This document shows, piece by piece, positions 16,646 to 23,823 of a stretch of 64,000 nt of DNA. Numbering within the stretch: position 1 is the first letter of the stretch; every line of letters starts with the position of its first letter. Source of the DNA: an uncultured Clostridia bacterium (GTDB lineage Bacteria > Bacillota > Clostridia > Christensenellales > Borkfalkiaceae); the NCBI GenBank assembly GCA_944346885.1, contig CALVMR010000003.1:1-64000 (forward strand), given 5' to 3'. The position numbers were made by a program, and so were the translations under genes. The notes beneath the pieces are model-generated. The model searched no databases and was not told the DNA's origin. It saw only the letters and a program-made list of their open reading frames with translations.

Positions 16646-16713
16646 TCATAAAATTTATCGATTATAATTGCTTTCCGGTTGCTGTATTTTTATACAATAT
16701 CTTGTGTTTTTAA

Positions 16714-16742
16714 TTGCCTTCGGGCATATATTCTGTTATACT
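16714..16742 (+). promoter_or_regulatory. Promoter of the DUF3800 gene
   Basis: TTGCCT and TATACT with 17-bp spacing; predicted start near 16749 and a 30-nt leader. Confidence 0.65.
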
Positions 16743-16778
16743 GTATTATAACAACAATGCATAGACGGGTTAAAATTT

Positions 16779-17543
16779 ATGAAAAGATATATCATCGTGT
16801 GCGACGAATCTACGCGGAAGGGAAAGAAGTATTCCTATTTCTACGGCGGCGCGATCGTTGAAGAGGCAAAATATCAAAAAATCAACGAGATCCTTGCGCT
16901 TTACGGCAATTTAAAGCAACTCGGCGAAGTGAAGCGTACCAAGCTCACCGCAGCCAATTACCGTTATTACATTGAATTGCTTGACATATTTTTCAATTTT
17001 ATCCACAATGCCGACGTCAAAGCACGCGTCATGTTTTGCGCCAACAAGGACCTTGATGTTCTTCCGAAAGCCGAAAACGAAACATACAGCAAATTTTATT
17101 ATCTCTTTATCCGCTATGCGTTCAGCATTTACTATGTACAGGAGGATATTTCCCTTCGTCTTATCTTTGACGAACTGCCCGAAACAAAAGACGCCTGTCT
17201 CAAATTCAAAAATTATCTCGTTAAAAATCTGAATCTCGCAAAGGGAACCAACCTCGTCAGTCTTATCGCCAAAGACATTGAAGAAGTAGACAGCAAAAAG
17301 CATATGATCCTGCAATGCATGGACGTCATCATGGGACTTGTGGATTTTGCGCTTAATTCCTCCGCAGAGGACAGGAAAAGCATCCGCGGAAAAGCAAAAT
17401 GGGAAGTTTGGAAATTTATCCTTAAAAAAATACAGACGATCCATCCGAATTTCTGCATACACGCCACGACTTATCCGTTGTACTCTCAAAGAGGGTGGGA
17501 AGATGGCTACAAGCACTTTGTCTACACAAAACAAAATAAATAA
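16779..17543 (+). CDS. DUF3800 domain protein
   Basis: 254 residues. The N-terminus IIVCDESTRKGKKYSYF carries the conserved Asp-Glu pair of DUF3800, and a second acidic site follows in LRLIFDELPETK. DUF3800 has been suggested to be an RNase H-like fold; its activity is unknown. The gene is clearly AT-richer than its neighbours (many AAA, AAT, TTT codons), which suggests transfer. The ribosome site is weak. A structured RNA is encoded on the opposite strand and overlaps the last ~6 codons and the stop. Comparative genomics has described several 'DUF3800 RNA motifs' next to such genes, so this pairing is probably meaningful. Confidence 0.8.
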   Translation: MKRYIIVCDESTRKGKKYSYFYGGAIVEEAKYQKINEILALYGNLKQLGEVKRTKLTAANYRYYIELLDIFFNFIHNADVKARVMFCANKDLDVLPKAENETYSKFYYLFIRYAFSIYYVQEDISLRLIFDELPETKDACLKFKNYLVKNLNLAKGTNLVSLIAKDIEEVDSKKHMILQCMDVIMGLVDFALNSSAEDRKSIRGKAKWEVWKFILKKIQTIHPNFCIHATTYPLYSQRGWEDGYKHFVYTKQNK

Positions 17544-17651
17544 CGCCCCTGTGGCTCCTACATAAACCCTCCGCGCAAACGCGCAGCTCTTCGGAAACCC
17601 CAGAGGCATTATTAGCATATGAAACGAACGGGCTTTTATGTGCCCTTTCAC
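17525..17651 (-). ncRNA. Structured RNA convergent with the DUF3800 gene
   Basis: A consensus promoter fires toward the DUF3800 gene; the predicted transcript is ~125 nt. A 5' hairpin uses GGGC/GCCC and GAAA/TTTC. The main stem pairs 13 nt at 17601-17613 with 17539-17551 (RNA AAUAAUGCCUCUG with CAGGGGCGUUAUU, allowing G-U), then an internal loop, then GGUUUC/GGAGCC and an inner GC hairpin. A tract TTTATTTTGTTTTG follows, giving a terminator-like end inside the DUF3800 coding region. The 5' arm has no coding frame of note. It may be one of the published DUF3800-associated RNA motifs; which one, if any, needs a covariance search. Confidence 0.65.
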
Positions 17652-17657
17652 GATCAC

Positions 17658-17686
17658 ATTATACCATTTTCCCTTCCGTTTGTCAA
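17658..17686 (-). promoter_or_regulatory. Consensus promoter of the DUF3800-linked RNA
   Basis: Perfect TTGACA and TATAAT hexamers with a 17-bp spacer, reading leftward. It is among the best promoters in the window. Confidence 0.9.
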
Positions 17687-17792
17687 TATATAAGTGTCTT
17701 TCCGAAAAAACTTTTTCCGCCCGTGCTCTGTTCCGCGGCAGAGGCTGTTTCGGCGCCGGCGCCGATCGGAGAGACGCGGGCTCTGCGCGCGC

Positions 17793-17830
17793 AAAAAACC
17801 CCGCCCCGAACCGTTCGGTTCGGGGCGGGG
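17793..17830 (-). terminator. Terminator after rpmA
   Basis: CCCCGCCCCGAACC pairs with GGTTCGGGGCGGGG, followed by TTTTTT on the minus strand, 14 nt past the rpmA stop. Confidence 0.9.
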
Positions 17831-17843
17831 CGCCTTTTGCTTT

Positions 17844-18137
17844 TTAGTTGTTCGCCGCTTTTTCTTCCTTGGCGTAAACGGAGACTTGCTTCCTGTCTTT
17901 GCCGAGGCGCTCAAAGCGCACCACGCCGTCGATGAGGGCGAAGAGCGTATCGTCCTTGCCCAGCCCCACGTTGTTGCCGGCGTGGAACTTGGTGCCGCGC
18001 TGGCGGACGAGAATGTTGCCCGCGAGCACTTCCTGCCCGTCGCTGCGCTTTACGCCGAGGCGTTTTGCCTCGCTGTCGCGCCCGTTGTGCGAAGAGCCCG
18101 TTCCTTTTTTATGCGCAAATAATTTCAGAAAAATCAT
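17844..18137 (-). CDS. rpmA: Ribosomal protein bL27
   Basis: 97 residues, component of the 50S subunit whose N-terminus reaches the peptidyl-transferase centre. The core [20 protein letters not shown] is diagnostic. Before it is a short extension MIFLKLF; in Firmicutes such an extension (usual form LxxFFASKKG) is removed by the cysteine protease Prp (YsxB). The prp gene that normally sits between rplU and rpmA is missing: only 18 nt separate them. GGAGGG precedes the ATG. A strong terminator follows. Confidence 0.96.
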   Translation of the reverse strand: MIFLKLFAHKKGTGSSHNGRDSEAKRLGVKRSDGQEVLAGNILVRQRGTKFHAGNNVGLGKDDTLFALIDGVVRFERLGKDRKQVSVYAKEEKAANN

Positions 18138-18155
18138 TTTGTTTCCCTCCTCTCG

Positions 18156-18461
18156 TTACAGCGTGATCTTTTCGATCTTCACTGCGGTAAAAGGCTGGCG
18201 GTGCCCCTGTTTTTTGCGCTCGTTCTTCTTCGCCTTGTATTTGAACACGACGATCTTTTTGAACTTATCCTGCGCTTCGACTTTCGCCGTTACCTTTGCC
18301 GCGGCGGCCTCGCTGCCGACCTTGATCCCGTTTTCATCCGCGACCATGACGACGTTGAACTCCACCGTGTCTCCCACGTTCGCGTCGAGCTTTTCCACGC
18401 GAACAACGTCACCTTCGCAAACTTTGTACTGTTTGCTTCCGTTTTCGATGACTGCGTACAA
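18156..18461 (-). CDS. rplU: Ribosomal protein bL21
   Basis: 101 residues, 50S subunit protein. [17 protein letters not shown] at the start and [19 protein letters not shown] at the end are the bL21 signatures. I start at TTG 18461 because GAGGAGGG lies 6 nt upstream and bL21 normally begins M-YAVI; an upstream in-frame ATG would add 25 unrelated residues from the leader. rpmA follows after 18 nt. Confidence 0.95.
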   Translation of the reverse strand: MYAVIENGSKQYKVCEGDVVRVEKLDANVGDTVEFNVVMVADENGIKVGSEAAAAKVTAKVEAQDKFKKIVVFKYKAKKNERKKQGHRQPFTAVKIEKITL

Positions 18462-18598
18462 ATTTTTACCCTCCTCAAACCAGTCTCGCCGGAAAACAGG
18501 GCGGTGCGCGGACGGAAAGACCCGTACCGCGGGCACGCTTAAAAGCCCGCTCCGAGCGGCTCGGAGTATAATCTACCATATCCCCGTATAAAAGTCAA
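18462..18598 (-). promoter_or_regulatory. rplU promoter and L21 leader-type region
   Basis: A minus-strand promoter TTGACT (18598-18593) with TAGATT 17 bp downstream, or alternatively TTTATA with TATACT, starts a ~100-nt leader. The leader begins with a CCGAGC/GCTCGG hairpin and ends with GGCGAGACTGG just before the ribosome site, an element usual at the end of Firmicute L21 leaders, where it is thought to mediate autoregulation. The remainder of 18599-18766 is GC-rich with no gene; I see no clear promoter for the rightward gene. Confidence 0.55.
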
Positions 18599-18766
18599 GC
18601 GCTTTTTGCGCGCCTTTTCGCATTTTCCGCGGCGTTTTCCGCTTTTTCCCTGCCGCCTGCGGGATTTTTTGCGGCGGGGGGGGATACGTGCCTGTTCGCC
18701 CGCCGCCGCGGGCGGCGGTATAAAAACGCGGCGGCTGCGCAAACTGCCTGCGGGAGGAACAAGAGC

Positions 18767-19207
18767 ATGGCTGAGGAAAAAAAGGGCGAGGAACTGCTCG
18801 CCGAAGTATACCGCAACACGCACTACGCGCTCGCTTCCATTTCGGATATCCTGCCGGAAACGGAGGACGCGGCGCTGCGCGAAGAATTGTTGAAGATGCA
18901 CGAGGGATACGAAAAGATCTCCGGCAAGGCGGCGCTGTACGCGCGGGAAAAGGGGCTGGAACTCAAAGAGCCGAACGCGGTCAAGCGCGCCATGATGTGG
19001 GGCTCCATCAAGATGAACACCATCAAAGACGATTCGCGCGCGCACATTGCCGAGATGATGACGCAGGGCACCGTGATGGGGATCACGGCGCTGGCGCGCT
19101 CCATCGGAGACGCAAAGGAGAGCGCGGACGGCGAGGTGCTCTCCATCGCGCAGGAGCTATTGCACCTGGAAGAGGGATACGAAAGAGCGCTCAAAACCTA
19201 TCTGTGA
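18767..19207 (+). CDS. Uncharacterised helical protein, ferritin-like/DUF2383-type
   Basis: 146 residues, almost entirely alpha-helical in pattern, without signal peptide or membrane segment. Repeated acidic helices (ELLAEVYRNTHYALASISDI, LLHLEEGYERALKTYL) and His/Glu residues suggest a four-helix bundle like DUF2383 or ferritin-like proteins, but I see no complete diiron motif set. GGAGG lies before ATG 18767. It stands alone, divergent from rplU and closed by a strong terminator. Function unknown. Confidence 0.7.
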   Translation: MAEEKKGEELLAEVYRNTHYALASISDILPETEDAALREELLKMHEGYEKISGKAALYAREKGLELKEPNAVKRAMMWGSIKMNTIKDDSRAHIAEMMTQGTVMGITALARSIGDAKESADGEVLSIAQELLHLEEGYERALKTYL

Positions 19208-19230
19208 GCAAGGGCGCTTGCAAAAAGCGA

Positions 19231-19269
19231 GAGCCGCGCCGCGAAATTTTTCGCGGCGCGGCTCTTTTT
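19231..19269. terminator. Bidirectional terminator between convergent genes
   Basis: A 16-bp perfect stem (GAGCCGCGCCGCGAAA and complement) is followed by TTTTT on the plus strand. On the minus strand it is followed by a looser T tract, so it can serve both neighbours. Confidence 0.85.
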
Positions 19270-19289
19270 CGTTGTTGCGATCGGGCTGC

Positions 19290-20444
19290 CTATTCGGCGT
19301 GGAAAAGGGAGGTCAGCGAATAGACGACCGTTCCCACCGAGTAGCCGAAGGGGATCTCCATGCGCAGCGGCACGTTGTAATAGCCGTTCTCCTGCGCGTA
19401 GTACACCGTGCGCGCCTCGCCCGAAGAGTTGCCGCCGCTCGCCAGCGAAAAGGAGACTTCCGCCGCATAGATGTCGCGGCTCACATAGTTGGAAACGGTC
19501 ACGTTCCCTGCCGCAACGTTTTTGGAGGAGAGCAAAAAGCCGCAAGAGATATCCGCCCGTTCGGCACAGGCGATGGTGTAGTTTTGCGCGCCCGTGGCGG
19601 GAGAAACGACGGTAACGGTCTCCGAAGAGCCCTCCGCATACGTCAGCCCGCGCGCCGCAAAAAACAGCTGCGCCGCGTCAAAGGCGGAGTAGGAGCCGCG
19701 CAGGCCGGAAAGTTCTTTTTTCAGATCTTCGGGCGAATACGAAGATTTGCGGATGTATTCGCCGACCACGCGGTCCTCTTCGTTTTCGATCTCCCAGTTG
19801 TCTTGGTAGGTGATCGTCGCTTCGGTGCCCGCGGCGTTGTATTCGGTGGTGTAGGTATAGCTGAACCAGTTGATGTTGGCGCTCGCAAACCCGATGGGGG
19901 AGTGCGAGCGGACGGTCGTCACGCTGTAAATGGGTTCGAGCGCGTGCTGTTCCTCGCCGTCGGCGGCGGTAAGGGAGTGGAAATAGACGTCCGTTACCGC
20001 AATATCCGCCTCGGTATCCGTGCCCGCGCCGAAAGAGACGATCTCCTCCGCGTCGGCGCCGTCCGTTTCGCGGAAGGAGTACGTTGCCGCGATCGTCGCC
20101 TCGGTGCGCAGGTGGTATACGTTCAGGTGCAGCGGGTTGAGCGGTTCGCCCTCTTCGGAGGGGATGCGCCAGCCGGAGGGCAGCGCTTCGATGCTCTCCG
20201 TGTACGAGCTGTTTTCTTCGTCGATATCGATGACCCAGCCCGCCTCCGTGCTGTCGTTTGCGGGGTCAAAGGAGAGCGAATAGGTCAGCTCTTCTTTAAA
20301 ATTCGTGGTAAACGCCGTATTCGTCTGCCAGCCGGCGCGCACCGTGGCGTACACCGCCGCGGAGCAGCCCGCGAAAAGCGCCGTAACGGCGGCAAGCAGC
20401 AGCGCGAGGAGGGCGGTGCATACCGCTGTTTTTTTATGTTTCAT
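19290..20444 (-). CDS. Predicted lipoprotein of unknown function
   Basis: 384 residues with a lipoprotein signal peptide: positively charged start, hydrophobic stretch, and lipobox LFAGC (Cys about 27). The mature part is rich in Thr/Ser/Tyr and beta-strand patterns (AGTEATITYQDNWEIENEED), as in extracellular beta-sandwich proteins. I recognise no family. It is transcribed alone from a good promoter, divergent from addB. It is probably anchored on the outer face of the membrane. Confidence 0.75.
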   Translation of the reverse strand: MKHKKTAVCTALLALLLAAVTALFAGCSAAVYATVRAGWQTNTAFTTNFKEELTYSLSFDPANDSTEAGWVIDIDEENSSYTESIEALPSGWRIPSEEGEPLNPLHLNVYHLRTEATIAATYSFRETDGADAEEIVSFGAGTDTEADIAVTDVYFHSLTAADGEEQHALEPIYSVTTVRSHSPIGFASANINWFSYTYTTEYNAAGTEATITYQDNWEIENEEDRVVGEYIRKSSYSPEDLKKELSGLRGSYSAFDAAQLFFAARGLTYAEGSSETVTVVSPATGAQNYTIACAERADISCGFLLSSKNVAAGNVTVSNYVSRDIYAAEVSFSLASGGNSSGEARTVYYAQENGYYNVPLRMEIPFGYSVGTVVYSLTSLFHAE

Positions 20445-20495
20445 GGAAAAACCTCGGTTTCGTTTTTGTGCCGCCCTGTTTGGGCGGGCAGGTCA

Positions 20496-20524
20496 AGTAT
20501 ACCACAAATTCGGGCGATTGTAAA
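20496..20524 (-). promoter_or_regulatory. Promoter of the lipoprotein gene
   Basis: TTTACA and TATACT with 17-bp spacing on the minus strand, about 50 nt before the start codon. Confidence 0.65.
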
Positions 20525-20544
20525 AACAAATCGGGTGAAAATTC

Positions 20545-20573
20545 TTTAAAAAAAGGGGATTTTGTGTTATAAT
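20545..20573 (+). promoter_or_regulatory. Promoter of addBA
   Basis: TTTAAA (weak -35) and TATAAT with a 17-bp spacer; the leader is ~65 nt. Confidence 0.55.
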
Positions 20574-20646
20574 CGAGTTCGAAGCATAAAAATTTTTACG
20601 CGGCGGCGCCCGCTGCGGGCGGAGCGGCGCGGCGAAAAGGACAGGC

Positions 20647-23600
20647 ATGGGCGGCAAAACCGTAAAATTGTATATCGCGCCGACCGTCGGCGCCCTGACC
20701 GCTTTTTTGGGCGGCTTGCCCAAGAAGCGGGCGCTCGTCTTTTGCGAGGACAGGCTCACGTTGGAGGCAGAGCGCGCGCTTGCGCGCGGTTCGGCGGTGG
20801 TGCTGGATCGCTCCGTTACGACCTTTGCCCGTTTTTTGCGCGGCGCGGGCGGCAAAAAAGTGCTTTCCAAACAGGGCTCCGTGCTCGTGGCGGGCGCCGT
20901 GGCGGCGGAGCGCGCGGAGGAGTTTTCCTGCTTCGGCAAAAACCCTGCGGGCTGCGCGGGCAGGCTGTACGAGACCATCGCCCAGCTGCGCGCGGCGCGC
21001 ATCGAGCCGGAGCAGCTGGAACGGGCGGGCGAGAGCGCCGATCCCTATTTGGCTGCCAAACTGCATGACGTGGCGGCGGTGTACCGCGGCTATCTCGCCT
21101 TTTTGCGCGGCGGCTATGTGGACGAGAGCGGCGTGCTCGAACTGCTGCCGCAGGCGATCCGCGCCGCAAATCTTTCGGAAACGGACGTGTATTTTGCAGG
21201 GTTTTCCTCTTTTACGGGGCAGGCGGCGGAGGGGATCCGCGCCGCCCTCGGCTGCGCAAAGAGCGTTACGGGCGTCTTTATCGGCGGGGAAGAGGAGGCG
21301 TACACCAACGAAGCCGCGCGCGATTTCGAGCGGCTGTGCCGCGCGGCGGGCGCCGTGTGCGAGCGCGCCGCCCTGCCCTCCGATCTGTGTGCGGAAGCGG
21401 AGCAGCTGCGGCGGGGGCTGTTCGACCCCGTGTACCGCCCTCCGCTGGAAACGGGGCGGGTGCATGTGTACGAAGGGGCGGACGAGGAGGACGAGCTCTC
21501 CTTTATCGCCGCCGCGATCAAGCGGGAGGTGCTGGACGGCGGCGCCCGCTACAACGAGCTGGCGGTGTATGTTTCCGACCTTGCCGCGTATGCGCTGCCT
21601 CTGGAAAAGGTGTTCGGCGAATACGGCATCCCGTACTATGCCGATGTGCGCCGCAGCATCGCAAAACACCCGCTTGCGCAGTTCGTGCTGCGCTGGTTTT
21701 CCGTTCTCGCAGAGGGGTTCGATCCCGCCGATACGGACGCCTTTTTGGGCAGCGTCTTTTTCGGGGCGGACCGCGCCTCGTGCGAGGCGTACCGCAACTA
21801 CCTCGCGCAGTATGCAAATTTCCGCGGCGGCGTAAAAAAGGAGATCAAGAGCACGGCGGAGCAGCCCCTCGTGTTCGCCGCCCTGCGCGAGCGGTTTTTA
21901 TCCGCCTTTGAAGGGGCGCGCGCGGCGATGACGGGCGCGGCGTACTGCCGCGCCGTGCGCGGGCTTTTGGAATCCTTCGGGTGCGAAGCTGCGCAGGAAA
22001 AACTGGCAGCCGCGCTGGACGGCGCGGGCGAGCGGGAGAGCGCCGCCTTTGCCGCGCGCGGTTACGAGGGCGTCGTGCGCGTGCTCGGCGAGGCAGAGGC
22101 GCTTGCGGGCGGGCAAAAATTCGCCGCCGAAGAGTTTGCCGCCCTGCTCGCCGAAGGGTTCGCCGGGTTGGAGGTTTCCCTCATCCCGCAGTATTTGGAC
22201 GCCGTTTTCGTGGGCGGCATTGCCGAAAGCCGCCGCGCGGGGGCAAGGGCGGTGTTTGCCGCGGGGATGACGGACGCCGTTCCGCCCGCGGGCGGGGATA
22301 CCGCTCTGCTTTCGGACAGAGACATCGACCGCCTGCGCTCGCTGCAAGTGGAGCTTGCGCCCAAGATCCGCGAAGTGAACGCCCGCGCGCGGGAGACCGT
22401 TGCCTTGGCGCTGTGCGGCTTTTCGGAGCGGCTGTACGTCACCTTTCCGCAGGCGCAGGGCGGAGAGGAGAAAAAGCCGGGCGAGATCGTGGCGTGGGTG
22501 CGTTCGCTTTTTAGCGCGGGGGGCAAGCCGCTGCCCGTGCACACCCTCGCTTCGCTGGAAGGGCGGGCGAAGACGGACGCCGCGGCGTTTTTGCGCTACC
22601 TCGGCTGTGCGTGTTCGGAGCGGGTGCCCGCCGTGCGCACGCTGCTGCGCCATGCGGACGCATATCGGCGGGGCAGGGGCGATTTCACCCCGTATACGGG
22701 TGTGTATGCCGCCCTGCGCGCCCGCGGCGATGCGCCCGCGGAGCTCTTGTTCGGCGAAGAAAAACAGGCGGATTTCATTCCCTCGGCAGCCGCGGCGATC
22801 TTCCGCGGCAGAAACGCCGTTTACCCCACGCTGGCAGAGGGGTATTTCCGCTGCCCGTATCGCAACTTTGCCGAACAGGGTCTGCTGCTGAGCGAGCGCA
22901 AAGAGGGGAGCGTGCAGGCGACGGATACGGGCAATTTCATGCACGAATTGCTGCGCCGCCTTGCCGAGGCGATGCCGCAGCTCAAAGACGCCGCCGCCTG
23001 CGAAGACTTTGCGCGCGCGCAGGCGGAACAGCTGCTCGGCGAAGAGCCGTACCGGTACCTCTCCGATACGCGCACGGGCGGCGTTTCGGCGCGCGCGCTG
23101 GTGCGCGACGCCGTGATCGTCTGCCGCAACGCCTACGAGCAGATCGCGGGCTCGCGGTTTTCCGTTTCCGCCGCCGAGCAAACGTTCGGCTACCCCTCTT
23201 CGCCCTATCCCGGCATCGTGATCCTGCGCGGCGAACACCCCGTGCGGCTGGTCGGCAAGATCGACCGCGTGGACCGCTGCGGCGATTACGTGCGCGTCGT
23301 CGATTACAAAACGGGGCAGTTCGGCACGTCCGCCGAGGAGTACTACACGGGCAGGCGGTTGCAGCTTCCGCTCTATCTTGCCGCCGTTTCCGCCGAGCAG
23401 ACGCCCGCGGGCGCCTATTATTTCCCCGCGCGCGTGGGGTTTGCGGGGGAAAAAGAGGACGCGCCGTTCCGCATGCAGGGCTATACCGCCGCAGGAGACG
23501 AGATCGTGCGCATGAGCGATACAAGCGCGCAGGAGGGAAAAAAGAGCCGTTTTATCGACGCGTCTTTGGGCGGGAGAAAGAGCCGTTTGCGCCTCGCCCC

Positions 23601-23823
23601 GGAGGATATGCGGGCGTTCGTCTCCTATTCGGTGCTGGCGGCAAGGCAGTGCGCCGAAGAGACGGTGCGCGGCTGTATCGCCGCCTCGCCCTACGAGGGG
23701 GCGTGTTCGTACTGCCCCTACGGCGGCGTCTGCGGGCATGACCCGTCTTCGGGCGCGCGGCGGGAGAAAGGGGTCACCGAAGAGGAGATCGTGCGCATCG
23801 CGCGCGAAGGGGGTGCGCAATGA
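20647..23823 (+). CDS. addB: AddB subunit of the AddAB helicase-nuclease
   Basis: 1058 residues. With AddA it resects double-strand breaks and loads RecA. The C-terminal PD-(D/E)xK nuclease is visible as NFMHELLRRL, VGKIDRVD and VRVVDYKTGQF. The [4Fe-4S] staple cysteines are one in YFRCPYRNF and three in CSYCPYGGVC. The N-terminus (KLYIAPTVGALTAFLGG) lacks a Walker A lysine, so it is unlikely to hydrolyse ATP there, unlike Bacillus AddB. AAGGA precedes ATG 20647. It overlaps addA by 4 nt (ATGA), giving coupled translation. Confidence 0.93.
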   Translation: MGGKTVKLYIAPTVGALTAFLGGLPKKRALVFCEDRLTLEAERALARGSAVVLDRSVTTFARFLRGAGGKKVLSKQGSVLVAGAVAAERAEEFSCFGKNPAGCAGRLYETIAQLRAARIEPEQLERAGESADPYLAAKLHDVAAVYRGYLAFLRGGYVDESGVLELLPQAIRAANLSETDVYFAGFSSFTGQAAEGIRAALGCAKSVTGVFIGGEEEAYTNEAARDFERLCRAAGAVCERAALPSDLCAEAEQLRRGLFDPVYRPPLETGRVHVYEGADEEDELSFIAAAIKREVLDGGARYNELAVYVSDLAAYALPLEKVFGEYGIPYYADVRRSIAKHPLAQFVLRWFSVLAEGFDPADTDAFLGSVFFGADRASCEAYRNYLAQYANFRGGVKKEIKSTAEQPLVFAALRERFLSAFEGARAAMTGAAYCRAVRGLLESFGCEAAQEKLAAALDGAGERESAAFAARGYEGVVRVLGEAEALAGGQKFAAEEFAALLAEGFAGLEVSLIPQYLDAVFVGGIAESRRAGARAVFAAGMTDAVPPAGGDTALLSDRDIDRLRSLQVELAPKIREVNARARETVALALCGFSERLYVTFPQAQGGEEKKPGEIVAWVRSLFSAGGKPLPVHTLASLEGRAKTDAAAFLRYLGCACSERVPAVRTLLRHADAYRRGRGDFTPYTGVYAALRARGDAPAELLFGEEKQADFIPSAAAAIFRGRNAVYPTLAEGYFRCPYRNFAEQGLLLSERKEGSVQATDTGNFMHELLRRLAEAMPQLKDAAACEDFARAQAEQLLGEEPYRYLSDTRTGGVSARALVRDAVIVCRNAYEQIAGSRFSVSAAEQTFGYPSSPYPGIVILRGEHPVRLVGKIDRVDRCGDYVRVVDYKTGQFGTSAEEYYTGRRLQLPLYLAAVSAEQTPAGAYYFPARVGFAGEKEDAPFRMQGYTAAGDEIVRMSDTSAQEGKKSRFIDASLGGRKSRLRLAPEDMRAFVSYSVLAARQCAEETVRGCIAASPYEGACSYCPYGGVCGHDPSSGARREKGVTEEEIVRIAREGGAQ

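Noticed and set aside
17539..17613. The DUF3800 3' hairpin as a simple plus-strand terminator.
   Set aside because: No T tract follows on the plus strand, while the minus strand has a consensus promoter before the fold and a T tract after it.
16564..17843. Insertion sequence or prophage remnant around the DUF3800 gene.
   Set aside because: No transposase, integrase, terminal inverted repeats or target-site duplication could be found; the islet contains only the DUF3800 gene and the RNA.
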